NCBI GenBank assembly: GCA_030035585.1
Contig: CM057462.1
Coordinates: 98,911,234 to 98,975,233, forward strand
Origin: Dugong dugon
Taxonomy: Eukaryota > Chordata > Mammalia > Sirenia > Dugongidae
DNA: 64,000 bases
Direction: 5' to 3'
Both the position numbers and the translations under genes were made by a program. Below, one piece after another: positions 11,555 to 21,662 of this stretch. The notes beneath the pieces are model-generated. The model did no database searches. It was not told where the DNA came from and saw nothing but the letters and a program-made list of their open reading frames with translations. Position 1 is the stretch's first letter; every line of letters begins with the position of its first letter.

Positions 11555-11961
11555 CCCAAGTTTTAGCTTGTTTCATGTTCCAGTAAAGGTCTCTATCACT
11601 TTCCTAGTCTGGTTTGCAGCTAGAAGAAGACATGTGACTAAGTTCTAGCTGTGAATGGAAGCAATGTGTGTGACTTCCAGGATGGGCCTTTAAAAGGAGG
11701 GGGTATGCTCTGTACTCCCCCTTCTCCCTTTGCCACCAGCTGGAGTGCAGCCATTATAGTAGCAATCATCCTAGGTTATGAAATGGTAGTCATACTATGA
11801 GATGGTGGTCCCTGATATTATGAACCCTCCATTTAAGCTCTGAACTCTTTATACATGTATTATTGCATGATATGTCTATGTTACTTAAGCCAATGCTAGT
11901 TTGGGCTTTGTTAGAGCAAATATTTTAACATAGGCAACATTAATCAGGAGATTCTGTGGAA
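11555..11961 (+). mobile_element. Probable ancient LTR-like repeat
   Basis: The order of segments (agaagacatgtgactaagttc, a gccttt-type mid region, then cttaagccaatgctagtttg near the end) fits an old mammalian ERVL-type LTR from memory. It is too decayed to name a subfamily. Confidence 0.45.
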
Positions 11962-12685
11962 TAGGAGGAAGGAAAAGCATCAATGATAGATGAAATAAGA
12001 TGGTTTAGTTTTGTAATTTAGTAGCAAGTGCATATTTCACCAAGTTGTTGAAAAAAGTAGACAAAAAAGAAGGGAAAAACTGGACAAAGTGTATATGTTC
12101 TCAAAACCACAAAGCTTGGGTAAATAATGCAACAAAAGTTTCACCAAGTGTATTAAGATATTGGCTAAGGTTGCCCTGCACATATGCTCCTCCGGATTGC
12201 CCTGAAAATAGGGCTCCTTCTCTGTATTTATGTAACTACAGTGAAAAATACTACATGCAAATGAAGTAAATGAGAGACAGAATCAGCCACACACTGTCTA
12301 ATTAGACCATGTCAGAGAAGGTTCAGGTAGCTGTGAATTACACACAAAGGTCATGAGTGAAAGAACTTTAATTGTATAAAGAAGGTTTGATTTGAACACA
12401 TGCTTGAAAATTTTCTGTGAATGGCATACCTGCTTTTCCCTATGACTTTGCTAAAAGTTAATGTATGTGAGCGTGTAGTTGCAAAGCCACGTTATCTCAT
12501 CAATTTTACGTATTGGTATTACTGCCTTAAAGAACTCTTTATCTGAGAAATGGTGTAAGTTCCTCTTCTTGAGCACCTTTGTAAGCTGCAATCAGAGTAA
12601 TTGTAGATGCTTGCTGCTTTGATTTTTTTCCCTTGTACTTACTATTACTATCAACCCAGAGGATCAAAATTGCCCAGTACAAACA
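11962..12685. other. Unique sequence, nothing recognised
   Basis: I see no repeat signature or coding family in this stretch. Confidence 0.5.
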
Positions 12686-12690
12686 GAGAG

Positions 12691-13143
12691 TGTACTGGTT
12701 TCCTAGGGCCGCCATAGCAGCATACCACAAACTGGGTGGCTTAAAACCACAAAATTTCATGGTCTTGCAGTTCTGGAGGGTAGAAGTCCAAATTCACGGT
12801 GTCAGTAGAGCCATGCTGTCTCCAAAGTCTCAAGGGGGAGGTATTTCCCGGTGTCCTGTAGCTTCTGGTAGCCCCAGGCAATCCTTGGTTTGTGGCAGCA
12901 TAACTGCAATCTCTGTCTCTGTCTCTGTCTTCACATGGCAGTCTTCCCTCTGTCTCTCTCTCTCTCCCCGTTTCTATAAGACCAGTCACACTGGATAAGG
13001 CCCAACCTACTCCGGTGTGACCCCATATTAACTTAACTAATTACATTTACAAAGACCCTATTTCCAGGTAAGGTAACATTCACAGGTACTTGTAGCTAGG
13101 ACTTCAAAATATCTTTTTGGGGGACACAACTGAATGCATAATA
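12691..13143 (-). mobile_element. MaLR/MLT1-like solo LTR, with probable 5-bp TSD
   Basis: The inverted LTR reads tgtactggtttcctagggcc at its left, then cataccacaaactgggtggc, gcagttctggagggtagaag and tcttcacatggcag. It ends in gggggacacaactgaatgca. Those blocks are diagnostic of MLT1-type LTRs. GAGAG flanks it at 12686-12690 and 13144-13148, the 5-bp duplication expected for ERVL-MaLR. No internal region is present. CT-rich microsatellite-like runs (12909-12966) lie inside. Confidence 0.85.
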
Positions 13144-13169
13144 GAGAGCCATAATCTGAGGAAATCTTA

Positions 13170-13376
13170 ACCAACCAGTTGTTGTCAAATCAATTCCAAC
13201 TCACAGCGAGCCCATGTGTGTCAGAGTAGAACTGCGCTCCACAGGGTTTTCAAAGGCTGGTTTTTCAGAAGTAGATTGCCAGGCCTTTTTTCTGAAGACT
13301 TCTGGGAGGACATGGACCTCCAACCTTTCCATTAGCGGGTGAGCACCTTAACAAGGTGCACCACCAGGGACTCCAT
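13170..13376 (-). mobile_element. AfroSINE, long variant, with probable TSD
   Basis: The tail complement is gttgtcaaatcaattccaac, then tttttcagaagtagattgcc and the head complement gcaccaccagggactcc. Flanks ggaaatctta (13160-13169) and ggaaacctta (13377-13386) match at 9 of 10 bases. Confidence 0.94.
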
Positions 13377-13386
13377 GGAAACCTTA

Positions 13387-13910
13387 GGAGTTTAATAAAA
13401 ATTCCAAAAACAGACATTCTGAATCCAGATCTGTGATCAACTTAATATGTTCTTGTTTTAATGATGGTGAGATTGACTGTCCCCTCCACAAACATAATGT
13501 TGGTAAATTAAATCTAAAATACAAATGTTAATTCAATCAGAAATATTAAGTGTTTTTATTCCTATCAGATGTTGGCTTCTTTTTTTGTATTACAGTAATA
13601 ATGATCAACATTACAAAATTGTATTTGTAATTAATATAGTTATATTATTTACCTGTGATTATAGAAGACTTAACTTGAATTTCTGAAGACATAAGGAATA
13701 AAGAAGTATATAATATTCATTCATATGGGCATGCTACATTTTCAAATATCAGAATAAAAGATTCTTATCTTGCAAGACTCAGTATAATTGACTCAGGAAA
13801 GCCTTCACAAAATCCCTATTATCCTGTGTATGTTAACTTTTTCTGTGCTCCAATTGCACAATTTGTCATCCAGTCATATACTTTAAATGCTTCTGAATGT
13901 AAACTCTCTG
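13387..13910. other. AT-rich unique sequence
   Basis: No gene or repeat is recognised. Confidence 0.5.
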
Positions 13911-14321
13911 ATGTTGTTGTTGTTAGATGCTGTCGAGCCAGTTTTGACTTATTGCAACCCTGTGTACAACAGAATGAAACATTGTCTGGTCCTGCATCAT
14001 CCTCACAATCATTGTTATTCTTAAACCCATTGTTGCAGTCACTGTGTTAGTCCGTCTCATTGAGGGTCTTCCTCTCTTTTGCTGACCCTCTACTTTCCCA
14101 AGCATGATGCCCTTCTCCAGGAGTTGGTCCCTACTGACAACATGTCCAAAGTATGTGAGTCATAGTCTCACCCTCGTTGCTTCTAAGGAGCATTTTGGCT
14201 GTACTTCTTCCAAGACAGATTTGTTCGTTCTTTTGGCAGTCCATGGTATATTCAATACTCTTCTCCAACACCATAATTCAAAAGCATCAGTTCTTCAGTC
14301 TTCCTTATTCATCATCCAGGA
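13911..14321 (-). mobile_element. RTE LINE 3' end, inverted
   Basis: It begins with the complement of the (AAC)n tail (atgttgttgttgtta) and continues as the complement of the ORF2 carboxy-terminal region as far as the segment 'ttcatcatccag'. The antisense frame at 14104-14334 is homologous to antisense frames in other RTE copies and is not a gene. Confidence 0.92.
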
Positions 14322-14344
14322 ACATATTACTTGATCTTTATATG

Positions 14345-14530
14345 TTCCAGTTATTTATTGGTGCATAAAAAACAACCCCCAAAATTAGTAGCTTAAAAAC
14401 AAAAACAATCCTTTATTATGCTCACAAATCCACCATTCGGGCAGGGCTTAGTGAGCCTGGCTTGTCTTTGTTCAACACAGTGTCAGTGTGGTGAATGACG
14501 TAGAGCTGTAGGATCCGCTTCCAAGATGGT
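14345..14530 (+). repeat. Fragment of an ancient mammalian repeat (start region)
   Basis: Segments such as caaaattagtagcttaaaaa and cctttattatgctcacaaat look like the start of the same family that begins again at about 14545. The family name is not certain. Confidence 0.4.
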
Positions 14531-14544
14531 ATCTTTTAAAGGCT

Positions 14545-15488
14545 GTTGTATAATTGTCTATTACTGTGTAACAACCAAAAGGTCAGCAGTTCAAATCCAC
14601 CCGCTGCTCCTTGGAAACCCTGTGGGGCAGTTCTACTCTGTCCTATACAGTTACTATGAGTCGATGGCAAAGTGTTTAGGGTGTAACAACTTAAAATTAG
14701 CCGTTTAAAATAACTGCTACTTAAAATAAGCTTTCGATATTTCACACAGTTTCTATGGGTCAGGAATTTGAGAAGAATTAGCTGGGTGGTTCTGCTCAGG
14801 ATCTCTCTTGATGCTGCAGCAAGTCACTGGCCAGAGTTGCAGTCATCTGAAGGTTTGGCTAAGAGGGGGATTGGCTCCCAAGATGGCTTCCTCACATGGA
14901 TGGAGAGTTGGTTCTGGCTGTTGGCAGAAGGCCACAGTTCCTCACCATGTGGACCTCTTAATAGGATAGCTTTAGTGACTTTATGAAATGGCAGCTCTCT
15001 TTCCCCAGATTTATCCAAGATCAAGCAAGGCAGAAGTTGAAATGGCTTAGCCTTAAAAGTTATACATTGTTGTTTCTGCAATATCTTATTAGTTACACAG
15101 TTTAGCCCTCTTCTGTGTGGGAAGGCACTACACAAAGGCATGAATAATAGAGGCAAGGATCATTGTGGGCCATACGAGAGGCTGGCTACTGTAACTGACA
15201 AACTGATATTGGCGGACGCCTGGGCCTCCCTATGGAACTACTTGGGCTCTCTCACAATATGGTGACTAGGTTTCAAAAAAAAGTGTTCCAAGATTCAGTA
15301 TACCGGCTGGGCCAGTTCTTAAGGTCTGGGCCCAGAAATTGATACAGAATCATTTTTGCTTTATTTAACCTATGAAAGCAGTCATTTATCCCATCCAGAT
15401 TCAAGGGAAAGGGCACACAAACAGCAAACTCTCAATAGGAGTAATGTCAAAGTATTTGTGGTCATTTTTAATCTTCAACATGATTGTT
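14545..15488 (+). repeat. Ancient mammalian interspersed repeat, interrupted by a SINE
   Basis: The element starts at tgtctattactgtgtaacaac and is split by a SINE at 14576-14680. It continues through gtgtaacaacttaaaattag, gctgggtggttctgctcagg and ctgttggcagaaggccac, ending near gtaatgtcaaagtatttgtg at 15443-15462. The order of blocks fits one old family (LTR or DNA element); the name needs a database match. Confidence 0.5.
14576..14680 (+). mobile_element. 5'-truncated AfroSINE with exact 10-bp TSD
   Basis: Only the SINE from caaaaggtcagcagttcaaa to the tail is present; the tRNA-like head is missing. The bases gtgtaacaac flank it at 14566-14575 and 14681-14690. This shows a genuine 5'-truncated insertion into the older repeat. 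Confidence 0.93.
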
Positions 15489-15589
15489 TTTACACTCATG
15501 TGTATGACTTCTGAACTTAACACAATGTTCAGAACTCAGTAGGCATTCACTAAATACACGTTCAAAGAAATAACAGACTTTGGGATTAT

Positions 15590-15788
15590 TTTTGTTGCCA
15601 TTCACCATTGCTGCCAAGTCAATTTCAACTCATGGAAGTTTCACGTGTGTCAGAGTACAACTGCGCTCCATAGGGTTTTCAACGACTATGACCTTTCAGA
15701 AGTAGATTTCCAGGCCTTCCTTCCAAGGTGCCCCTGGGTGGATTCAAACTGCCAACCTTCCAGTTACCAGCCAAGCATTTAACCCTTT
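15590..15788 (-). mobile_element. AfroSINE, long variant
   Basis: The tail complement gctgccaagtcaatttcaac is followed by tttcagaagtagatttccag and the head region complement ccagttaccagccaagcatt. Confidence 0.92.
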
Positions 15789-16141
15789 GTTATAGGTATA
15801 TACTTCAAATATTTAAAATTGATATTTTTAGATATATCAATACATTCTTAAGTAAAAGGATTAAAAACTGCTCCTATATTCTAGTTAAAACACACGTTAT
15901 TGTATTTAAGATTGACCATTTAGCATTTCTTTTTAAAAAGAAGAAAATAAAGTCATGGAAGCGTCTTTTTCCAAATTGCTTTAAAAAATGAATTTTAAGT
16001 AGAATGTGAGGCTGTTAAAGGCTGTGATGACATAACATTGTAATTGCTTAACGTTGATTTAGTAGATAGAATACATCATAACCATTAAGGTGGAAATCAG
16101 AGAAAAGCTAGGAGTAGGGTACAGGAAAATTTTCGTATACC
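15789..16141. other. AT-rich unique sequence
   Basis: Nothing is recognised here. Confidence 0.5.
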
Positions 16142-16150
16142 TTATAACAT

Positions 16151-16309
16151 ATGGGAGCCCTGGTGGTGCAGTGGTTAAGTGATAGGGTTGCTCACCAAAA
16201 GGTTGGCAGATGGAATCTACCAGCCGCTCCCTGGAAACCCTACGGGGCAGTTCTACTCTGTCCTGTACAGGGTCACTAGGGGTTGGAATCAACTCAATGG
16301 TAACGGGTT
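16151..16309 (+). mobile_element. AfroSINE with exact 9-bp TSD, near-complete
   Basis: The head atgggagccctggtggtgca contains a recognisable pol III A-box-like tggtgcagtgg (16161-16171). The B-box position near 16207 is degenerate. The tail is ttggaatcaactcaatgg followed by T-rich bases. TTATAACAT flanks it at 16142-16150 and 16310-16318. Confidence 0.96.
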
Positions 16310-16318
16310 TTATAACAT

Positions 16319-17100
16319 GTCTTGCTCATAGCCAACTTTAATATGTTTAATATGTTTCCTTTTTTTTTTTGCATTATTGTACAAAAATACATTCAGCTAA
16401 TTTTGGGCAACATACCTTTAGTTAATAACATTACTTGAAGCATTAATATCTATGTTGTTTACGCTTTCTAACAAAGACCTAACTACATTTTTTTGAAAGG
16501 TAGTAAAATAAAATTGCAGTCCTGCTGTATACAGTTTTACCTTTAGACAGTTATTTTTAGTGAATTATAATGGTTTTGTAAAAAGTAATTACTGTCACAA
16601 GAAAAGCACTGTTCCAATATTACACCCAGTAACGCATATTATCAATCAAATTGAATTTTTAACACTGCTTTGTAGAGAAGACACACTAGGTTATGTACTC
16701 TGTGTCATGAATAGTTTTCTCAGAGCCTTAATCTAAACTGGCTTTATTTTTGTCCCCTGTGGTTCTTTGCGGCATCTAATCTGGAGTAAGGAATTGTAAT
16801 GAACAGATAAACAGCACAGTGCAGTATCTAATAGCAGTATGCAAAGCATAGCAGATTGGATTGTGTTTCTATTTCACAGCTAAACGAAAGCTGCAGTGAT
16901 TTGACTGTGACCTGAATAATCAGAAAAAAAAAAAAAAAACTTGCATTAATTTTCACCTTGAATAACTGTACTGAAGTTTGATTTATCAAATAAATTGTCC
17001 ATAAAGTCTTCTCTTCATTAACACTTCTAGTAAATTAATTTTGAAAACAGAACAAATGCTATAACACTTTCCTGACATTAAGTGTTGCACAGCATGAAGG
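16319..17100. other. High-complexity AT-rich unique sequence, candidate conserved noncoding stretch
   Basis: No repeat signature is visible. Positions 16690-17010 show varied, non-degenerate sequence with homeodomain-type TAAT cores (attaattttc near 16946) and no long open frame. A regulatory role is only a guess. Confidence 0.3.
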
Positions 17101-17104
17101 TAAC

Positions 17105-17245
17105 CACGAGTATAGAGGCTAGGATTTACAACACATCACAAAATGGATGAGAATCTGATCACAAAATGGATGACAACCACACAATACTGGGAATCATGGC
17201 CTAGCCAAGTTGACACATATTTTGGGGGGACACAATTCAACCCAC
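17105..17245 (-). mobile_element. MaLR-like LTR fragment, inverted
   Basis: The segment taggatttacaacacatcac followed by gccaagttgacacatatttt and ggggggacacaattcaaccc is the inverted 5' end of the same LTR family as 24159-24665. It is joined directly to a SINE on its right. Confidence 0.8.
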
Positions 17246-17398
17246 GATATAGAGTGGAACTTCTCCATAAGGCTCCCAAGTCTATAATCTTTACGGAAGC
17301 AGGCTGCCACATCTTCTCTCATAGACCAGCTGGTGGGTTCGAACTGCTCACCTTTTGGTTAGCAGCCGAGCACTTAACCACTGCACCACCAGGGCTTC
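17246..17398 (-). mobile_element. AfroSINE, tail lost
   Basis: It begins at gtggaacttctccataaggc, inside the body, and ends with the head complement actgcaccaccagggctt. The RTE-like tail is absent. Confidence 0.9.
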
Positions 17399-18587
17399 TC
17401 ATGAGAGTAGAGGTGTTAAAAGAAGGAGTTAGCTTCTCAAGAAAATGAAAGAGATGGAATTTAGAAAACAAAGAAAGGGGGAGGGATACCATCTCTCCCG
17501 TAACAAGCAGAAAGAGGAGCAGATGTGTGCAAAGGGAATAAGGTGTGAAATAATTATTTCAGAGAGAGAGAAATGAATTTAACAGGAAAACACAGCAGAA
17601 CTGATGTGCAGAATGGGGGACCTGTTTGAGGTTTGTAATTATGAATTTAAGGTGAAACCAGTGCTATGTGATTTTCTCTGGCAACGTTCATTTCCTTGGC
17701 TGCAGGCACAGAGGAGAAAATAATCTGGTTGCTCTATGGTTTAGTATATACCAGGTGATAGCAAGAGAGAGAGAGAGAGAGGAGCTAGTGAGCTGAGAAT
17801 ATTTGCTAAAGTGTGCTTGTAACTGTAATTACAGACTAGGGAATTTAACCTGATCAGAAAGGTAAAGATATAGTGAGAAATTGTGGAGCCCATGTTTTAG
17901 AGAATTGTGGTTCTAAGCAAAGGCCTAAGAAGTATAGAAAGTTATGGTCAGCTGTTGGGATGTTTGATATCCAGATCTAAGAAAAAGCTCAGTTTCTGAT
18001 GATGACAACATCCAGGATGCATCTAGAGGAGCAGATGGCTGAAGTGGAGTGGAAGAAATAGTCATTGCAAGTGGACACGTAAAGAACTAAGATTCAAAGT
18101 TCCATAGAGATTACTGACATATGTGTCACTAAGGATGAGAGGAGGAGAGGAAGCCAGGAACAGAAGTTTGCAAGTTGTACAGTAAACCAGATTCCAATTG
18201 CTACATTTAGTAGGAACAGAGCATATTCACTTCACTGAATTAGTCTTTTTAATGCAATCAGGTTTATTTCTCTTTCAGTTAAATGAGCATACGTATGCAT
18301 TTCAAATATATACTTTTTTCCTGTATTTTTTTCAAATATGTATCTGATAATTTATGCATTACAAACCAAAACACTTCACCACTGCAGTCCTGGGAAATAT
18401 TGAATCTAGAAATGATTGAGGATAGTCTGCTGAAATAGCAAGACAAAACAGGGAAGCTATAACGGAGCTAGAGACCTAGAAGCAGAGGAGAGAAAGATAT
18501 TCAAGAGCAAATAACATGAGAATGGAGAGGGATATACATTTAGAAAAAAAATTTTTTTAAGCCTAGTACGATTGTTTCAAAAAACAA
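17399..18587. other. Purine-rich, mostly unclassified sequence
   Basis: Contains a short (GA)n run at 17764-17782. Parts of 17840-18170 could be a worn inverted L2, but I cannot align them with confidence. Confidence 0.4.
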
Positions 18588-18752
18588 CAACAAACATTTG
18601 CTGTCAAGTTGACTCCAGGTTATGGAAGCCTCATGTGTGTCAGAGTAGAACTGTGCTCCACAGAGTTTTCAAAGGCTGATTTTTAGGTAGTAGACTGCCA
18701 GACCTTTCTTCTGAGACACCCGAGTGCTTAACTGCTTGTGCCACTCTAGTAT
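18588..18752 (-). mobile_element. AfroSINE, internally shortened
   Basis: The tail complement gctgtcaagttgactccagg is followed by ttcaaaggctgatttttagg, and then the head region directly. The segment between the feature near cttctgagacac and the head is deleted. Confidence 0.9.
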
Positions 18753-18784
18753 GTTTGATTGTTAAAAAGGCATGAGTTCTGTAC

Positions 18785-18935
18785 TCAAATATTTTCTCCA
18801 CTATATATGAGCTCACTGTCTTTGATAATTACATAACTCAGTTTATCGAAAAGTAACATGGAGACAATAATACCCATGTCATCTGATTGTTTTAAAGATT
18901 AAACGAGGAAAAATATGTAGTACATGCTTATTATT
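18785..18935 (-). repeat. MIR SINE, inverted
   Basis: The order cagtttatcgaaaagtaaca, ggagacaataatacccatg, then ttttaaagattaaacgagg matches the inverted MIR core (from memory). Confidence 0.6.
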
Positions 18936-18939
18936 TAGG

Positions 18940-19270
18940 GTACAAGCTAAGATGCTGTAACAAAGATATCTTAAATTACAGTTGCTTGAAAAGTAATTTT
19001 ATTTCTCTGCTATACAGGAATATACAGCAGGGTAGGGATTCATATTCGTTCCATCTTGATGCTTAGCCATCTCCTATGCATTTCCCTTGTTTTCGGGGTT
19101 GAAGCAGGCTGAACTTTATGCCTGTATTCCTGCTTTTGGGGACAAGAAAGAGTGGAAGTCCAGGGCAGGCAGTCTGTCTTCAGGAAGTTGGCACAAAATC
19201 TGTACACTTTATTTCAACTGACATTCCACTAGCCCAAACTTAGTCACATGGCTAGTATAGTCACAAGGCA
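18940..19270 (+). repeat. Probable ancient LTR-like repeat
   Basis: Starts like gatgctgtaacaaagatatc and ends with aaacttagtcacatggctag, a layout seen in old mammalian LTR-type repeats. The family is not assigned. Confidence 0.35.
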
Positions 19271-20347
19271 GGCCCACCTTGTTCTCAGTCTAAATTTTGA
19301 TGTATGTGTGGAGGCAGGGGTGTCTATAACTAACAGAAATAAGAGGAAAATGTATCCTATGCCATGGTTGAAGTCCACCACATCACCTAATTGGACCATA
19401 TTATTAATAATTATTAGTTCTATTAATTACTCTTTTCAAGAATTCCTTCACTGACTTTATAGACATAGTGCATTTGTGTTTATAAATATATAATAAAGTT
19501 GAGTTCCTTGATGATTGATCTGTCACTATCAACATTTCAGGAATATTTTACAAGAACCAGTATTTAACCTGGTGTTTTTCTGGGCTTATTCCCGTAATAA
19601 AATGATGAGACACTGCATGGTTTGAGTATGTGGAGAACTTTAATATGGAGTCTCCACTTAGACATTTGATATGTCTGGAGATGGGTAGAGCTACGTCAAA
19701 CAGATTTATGTATGTAGACCCATCCTAAGTAGAACTACTCATAAGTTAATAATAATAATAAAAACCCACGAATCCATTTCTATTCACTTAATTTGGTAAA
19801 TGGCCTCACAGAGACAAACCGTATTTTTACTCAACACATGCGTTACACATTTTTTACCAACTTTGCCCTTCCCTAAGGTATTTTCATAAGCATTATTTGT
19901 GTAAAATACGATCCTGTCTTTGTCAAAATATCTATGACTGTTTACTTTTGTTACTTCCATTTTACTTATTAAGCATTTTTTATTTGTGAGTATCTCTGGT
20001 TGTTCAGCATATGTCCAGTGAAGCAAGAGAGTATTTGCCTCTGATTCCACCAAAAGCATTTCCAATAATGGCCCTATGCTAAATAAAGCAGCTGTAGCAG
20101 CACTAGGGACATGTAAATCAGGAAGTTAATGAAAAACTGAATGCTCTCATATTTACAGGTTTCCCTGGAATGTGGCTCATAGAACTAAAATAGGTCATTA
20201 CAACTCAAAGTCTGTTTTATTGGGGAAATAAGGCACTTCTATTGATAAATGAACAAGGGCTTTGTAAAACCAATGAAAAAAATATATATACGGTTGATTC
20301 CTTAAAAAAAAAAAAAAATAGAACCTTTTATATTGATCTATGAATAG
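19271..20347. other. AT-rich unique sequence
   Basis: Contains a TAA-type short run at 19748-19760 and an A run at 20305-20318. I recognise no gene or repeat; the 93-codon minus frame at 19784-20065 has no known family. Confidence 0.45.
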
Positions 20348-20415
20348 GACTGTGGTGGCTGGCATGTTACCATGATGCTGGAAGCTATGCTACAGCTATT
20401 TCTAATACCAGCAGA

Positions 20416-20736
20416 CAGTATTGGATTACCCAATATGCAAGGTAAGCACAAGCTTACTTGTGCTTACTTACTAATCTGTAGTAAGATTTTTCACATCAAA
20501 GATTCTGCTCCTAGGTATGGCGGGCATCTGTCCCTCTTCCAACACCACAGCACCTTCCTACCGAATCAAAGCCTTTTTTCATATTTACAATCCCAGACAG
20601 GGATAGAGTACCAAGTAAGCAAGGTAAGCACAGTTTCTTTGACGCGGTGAAAAACATGTTAAACTATTTACTACAGATTAATAAGAAAGCACAAGTCAGC
20701 CCGTGTTTACCTTGTTTATTGGGTAACTCGCCCCTG
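20416..20736. mobile_element. 321-bp terminal-inverted-repeat DNA transposon (hAT-like MITE)
   Basis: The ends read CAGTATTGGATTACCC and, on the other strand, CAGGGGCGAGTTACCC. The arms align without gaps for 66 bases with about 14 differences and continue, less well, beyond that. The 8-bp flanks ccagcaga (20408-20415) and ccaacagg (20737-20744) match at 6 of 8. The uninterrupted RTE site at 57575-57595 shows where the insertion went. CAG...CTG ends and an 8-bp duplication suggest the hAT superfamily. There is no transposase frame, so it was moved in trans. Confidence 0.88.
20442..20467. repeat. Perfect 11-bp hairpin in the left arm of the inverted-repeat element
   Basis: The bases gtaagcacaag (20442-20452) and cttgtgcttac (20457-20467) are exact reverse complements around a 4-base loop. 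A degraded version lies at the mirrored place in the right arm, so a subterminal palindrome was probably an original part of the element. Confidence 0.85.
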
Positions 20737-21112
20737 CCAACAGGGTCACCCATGGTGTACAGGTTTCAGCAAAGCTTCCAGACTAAGACAGACAAGGAAG
20801 AAAGATCTGATGATCTACTTCTGAAAATTAACCAATGAAAACCTTACTGATCACAATAGAACATTGACCAACTTGCTTGTTTTGGACACAGCATCAGGAG
20901 GGATCTATTATTAGAGGAGGGCATCATGTTTGGTGAGGTAGAGGGTAAATAAAGGCATGGAGATTCTCAGTAAGATAGACTGGTACAATAGTCACAACTA
21001 TGGACTCGAATAAGGCTGGCAATTGTGAGGATGCTGCAGGACTGGGCAATGTTTCTTTCCGTTGTATATAAGGTAGCTATGAGTTAGAGTGGACGTCACG
21101 GCAGCCAACAAC

Positions 21113-21427
21113 AAATGAATAGGACAAAATACCTTCTTACTTCCTTCCTTTTGGTCAATACATGTCATCTCCCTTAAGATTGTTTTACATTTCACCTCCT
21201 CCAGGAGGTTTTCCTTTGTTACTCCCTGTGCCTTTGTGTTCCATTTTTAATATTTTTAATTTTTTTATACTTGCTAATGCTTGAGTCTGTAAAACAAAAA
21301 TAATATTATTATGACTTCATTGTTTAGCTACTAATACTATAAATATAAGTAGAGGGGGAAAGAAAGCAGCTGGCATATATTTAGAATATTTTCGTTCGAA
21401 TGCATATTTTCACTTAGTTCAATGCAG
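21113..21427. other. AT-rich unique sequence
   Basis: Nothing is recognised here. Confidence 0.5.
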
Positions 21428-21662
21428 TATTGTATGTTGGCTGAAACTCATGTTCCAGGATCAGATAGTCCTAGATTTGAATTATCTGCTTCCCAATTTT
21501 TGCCTGTGATCTTAGGAAGTGTAAGTAAGCCTACATTTTCTCATTTCAATAATTATAGAATCTACAGGAATGTTGCTGAATGAGCAAATGAGGTAATGTA
21601 TGTAAAGCACGTAGGTTAGCCTGATACGGATAAACAGTAAATAAATATTAGCTATCATTGTT
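21428..21662 (-). repeat. MIR SINE, inverted
   Basis: Segments agtcctagatttgaattatc, cctacattttctcatttcaa and agtaaataaatattagctat follow the inverted MIR order. Confidence 0.6.

Larger units (their letters stand above)
20348..21112 (+). mobile_element. Internally deleted RTE copy (5' end joined to 3' end)
   Basis: The left part matches the 5' end of the long RTE copy: catgatgctggaagctatgc, and ggtttcagcaaagcttccag at 20762-20781. At about 20865 it jumps straight to the 3' end (ttggacacagcatcaggagg) and finishes with cacggcagccaacaac. About 2.6 kb of coding sequence is missing. It is either a secondary deletion or a member of a non-autonomous RTE-derived family. A 321-bp inverted-repeat element sits inside its 5' part. 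Confidence 0.88.

Noticed and set aside
12633..12998. 121-codon plus frame
   Set aside because: Mostly inside the inverted MaLR-type LTR.
16151..16225. tRNA gene
   Set aside because: The SINE head resembles a tRNA with A- and B-box-like parts, but it does not form a cloverleaf with paired acceptor ends and is repeated through the window.
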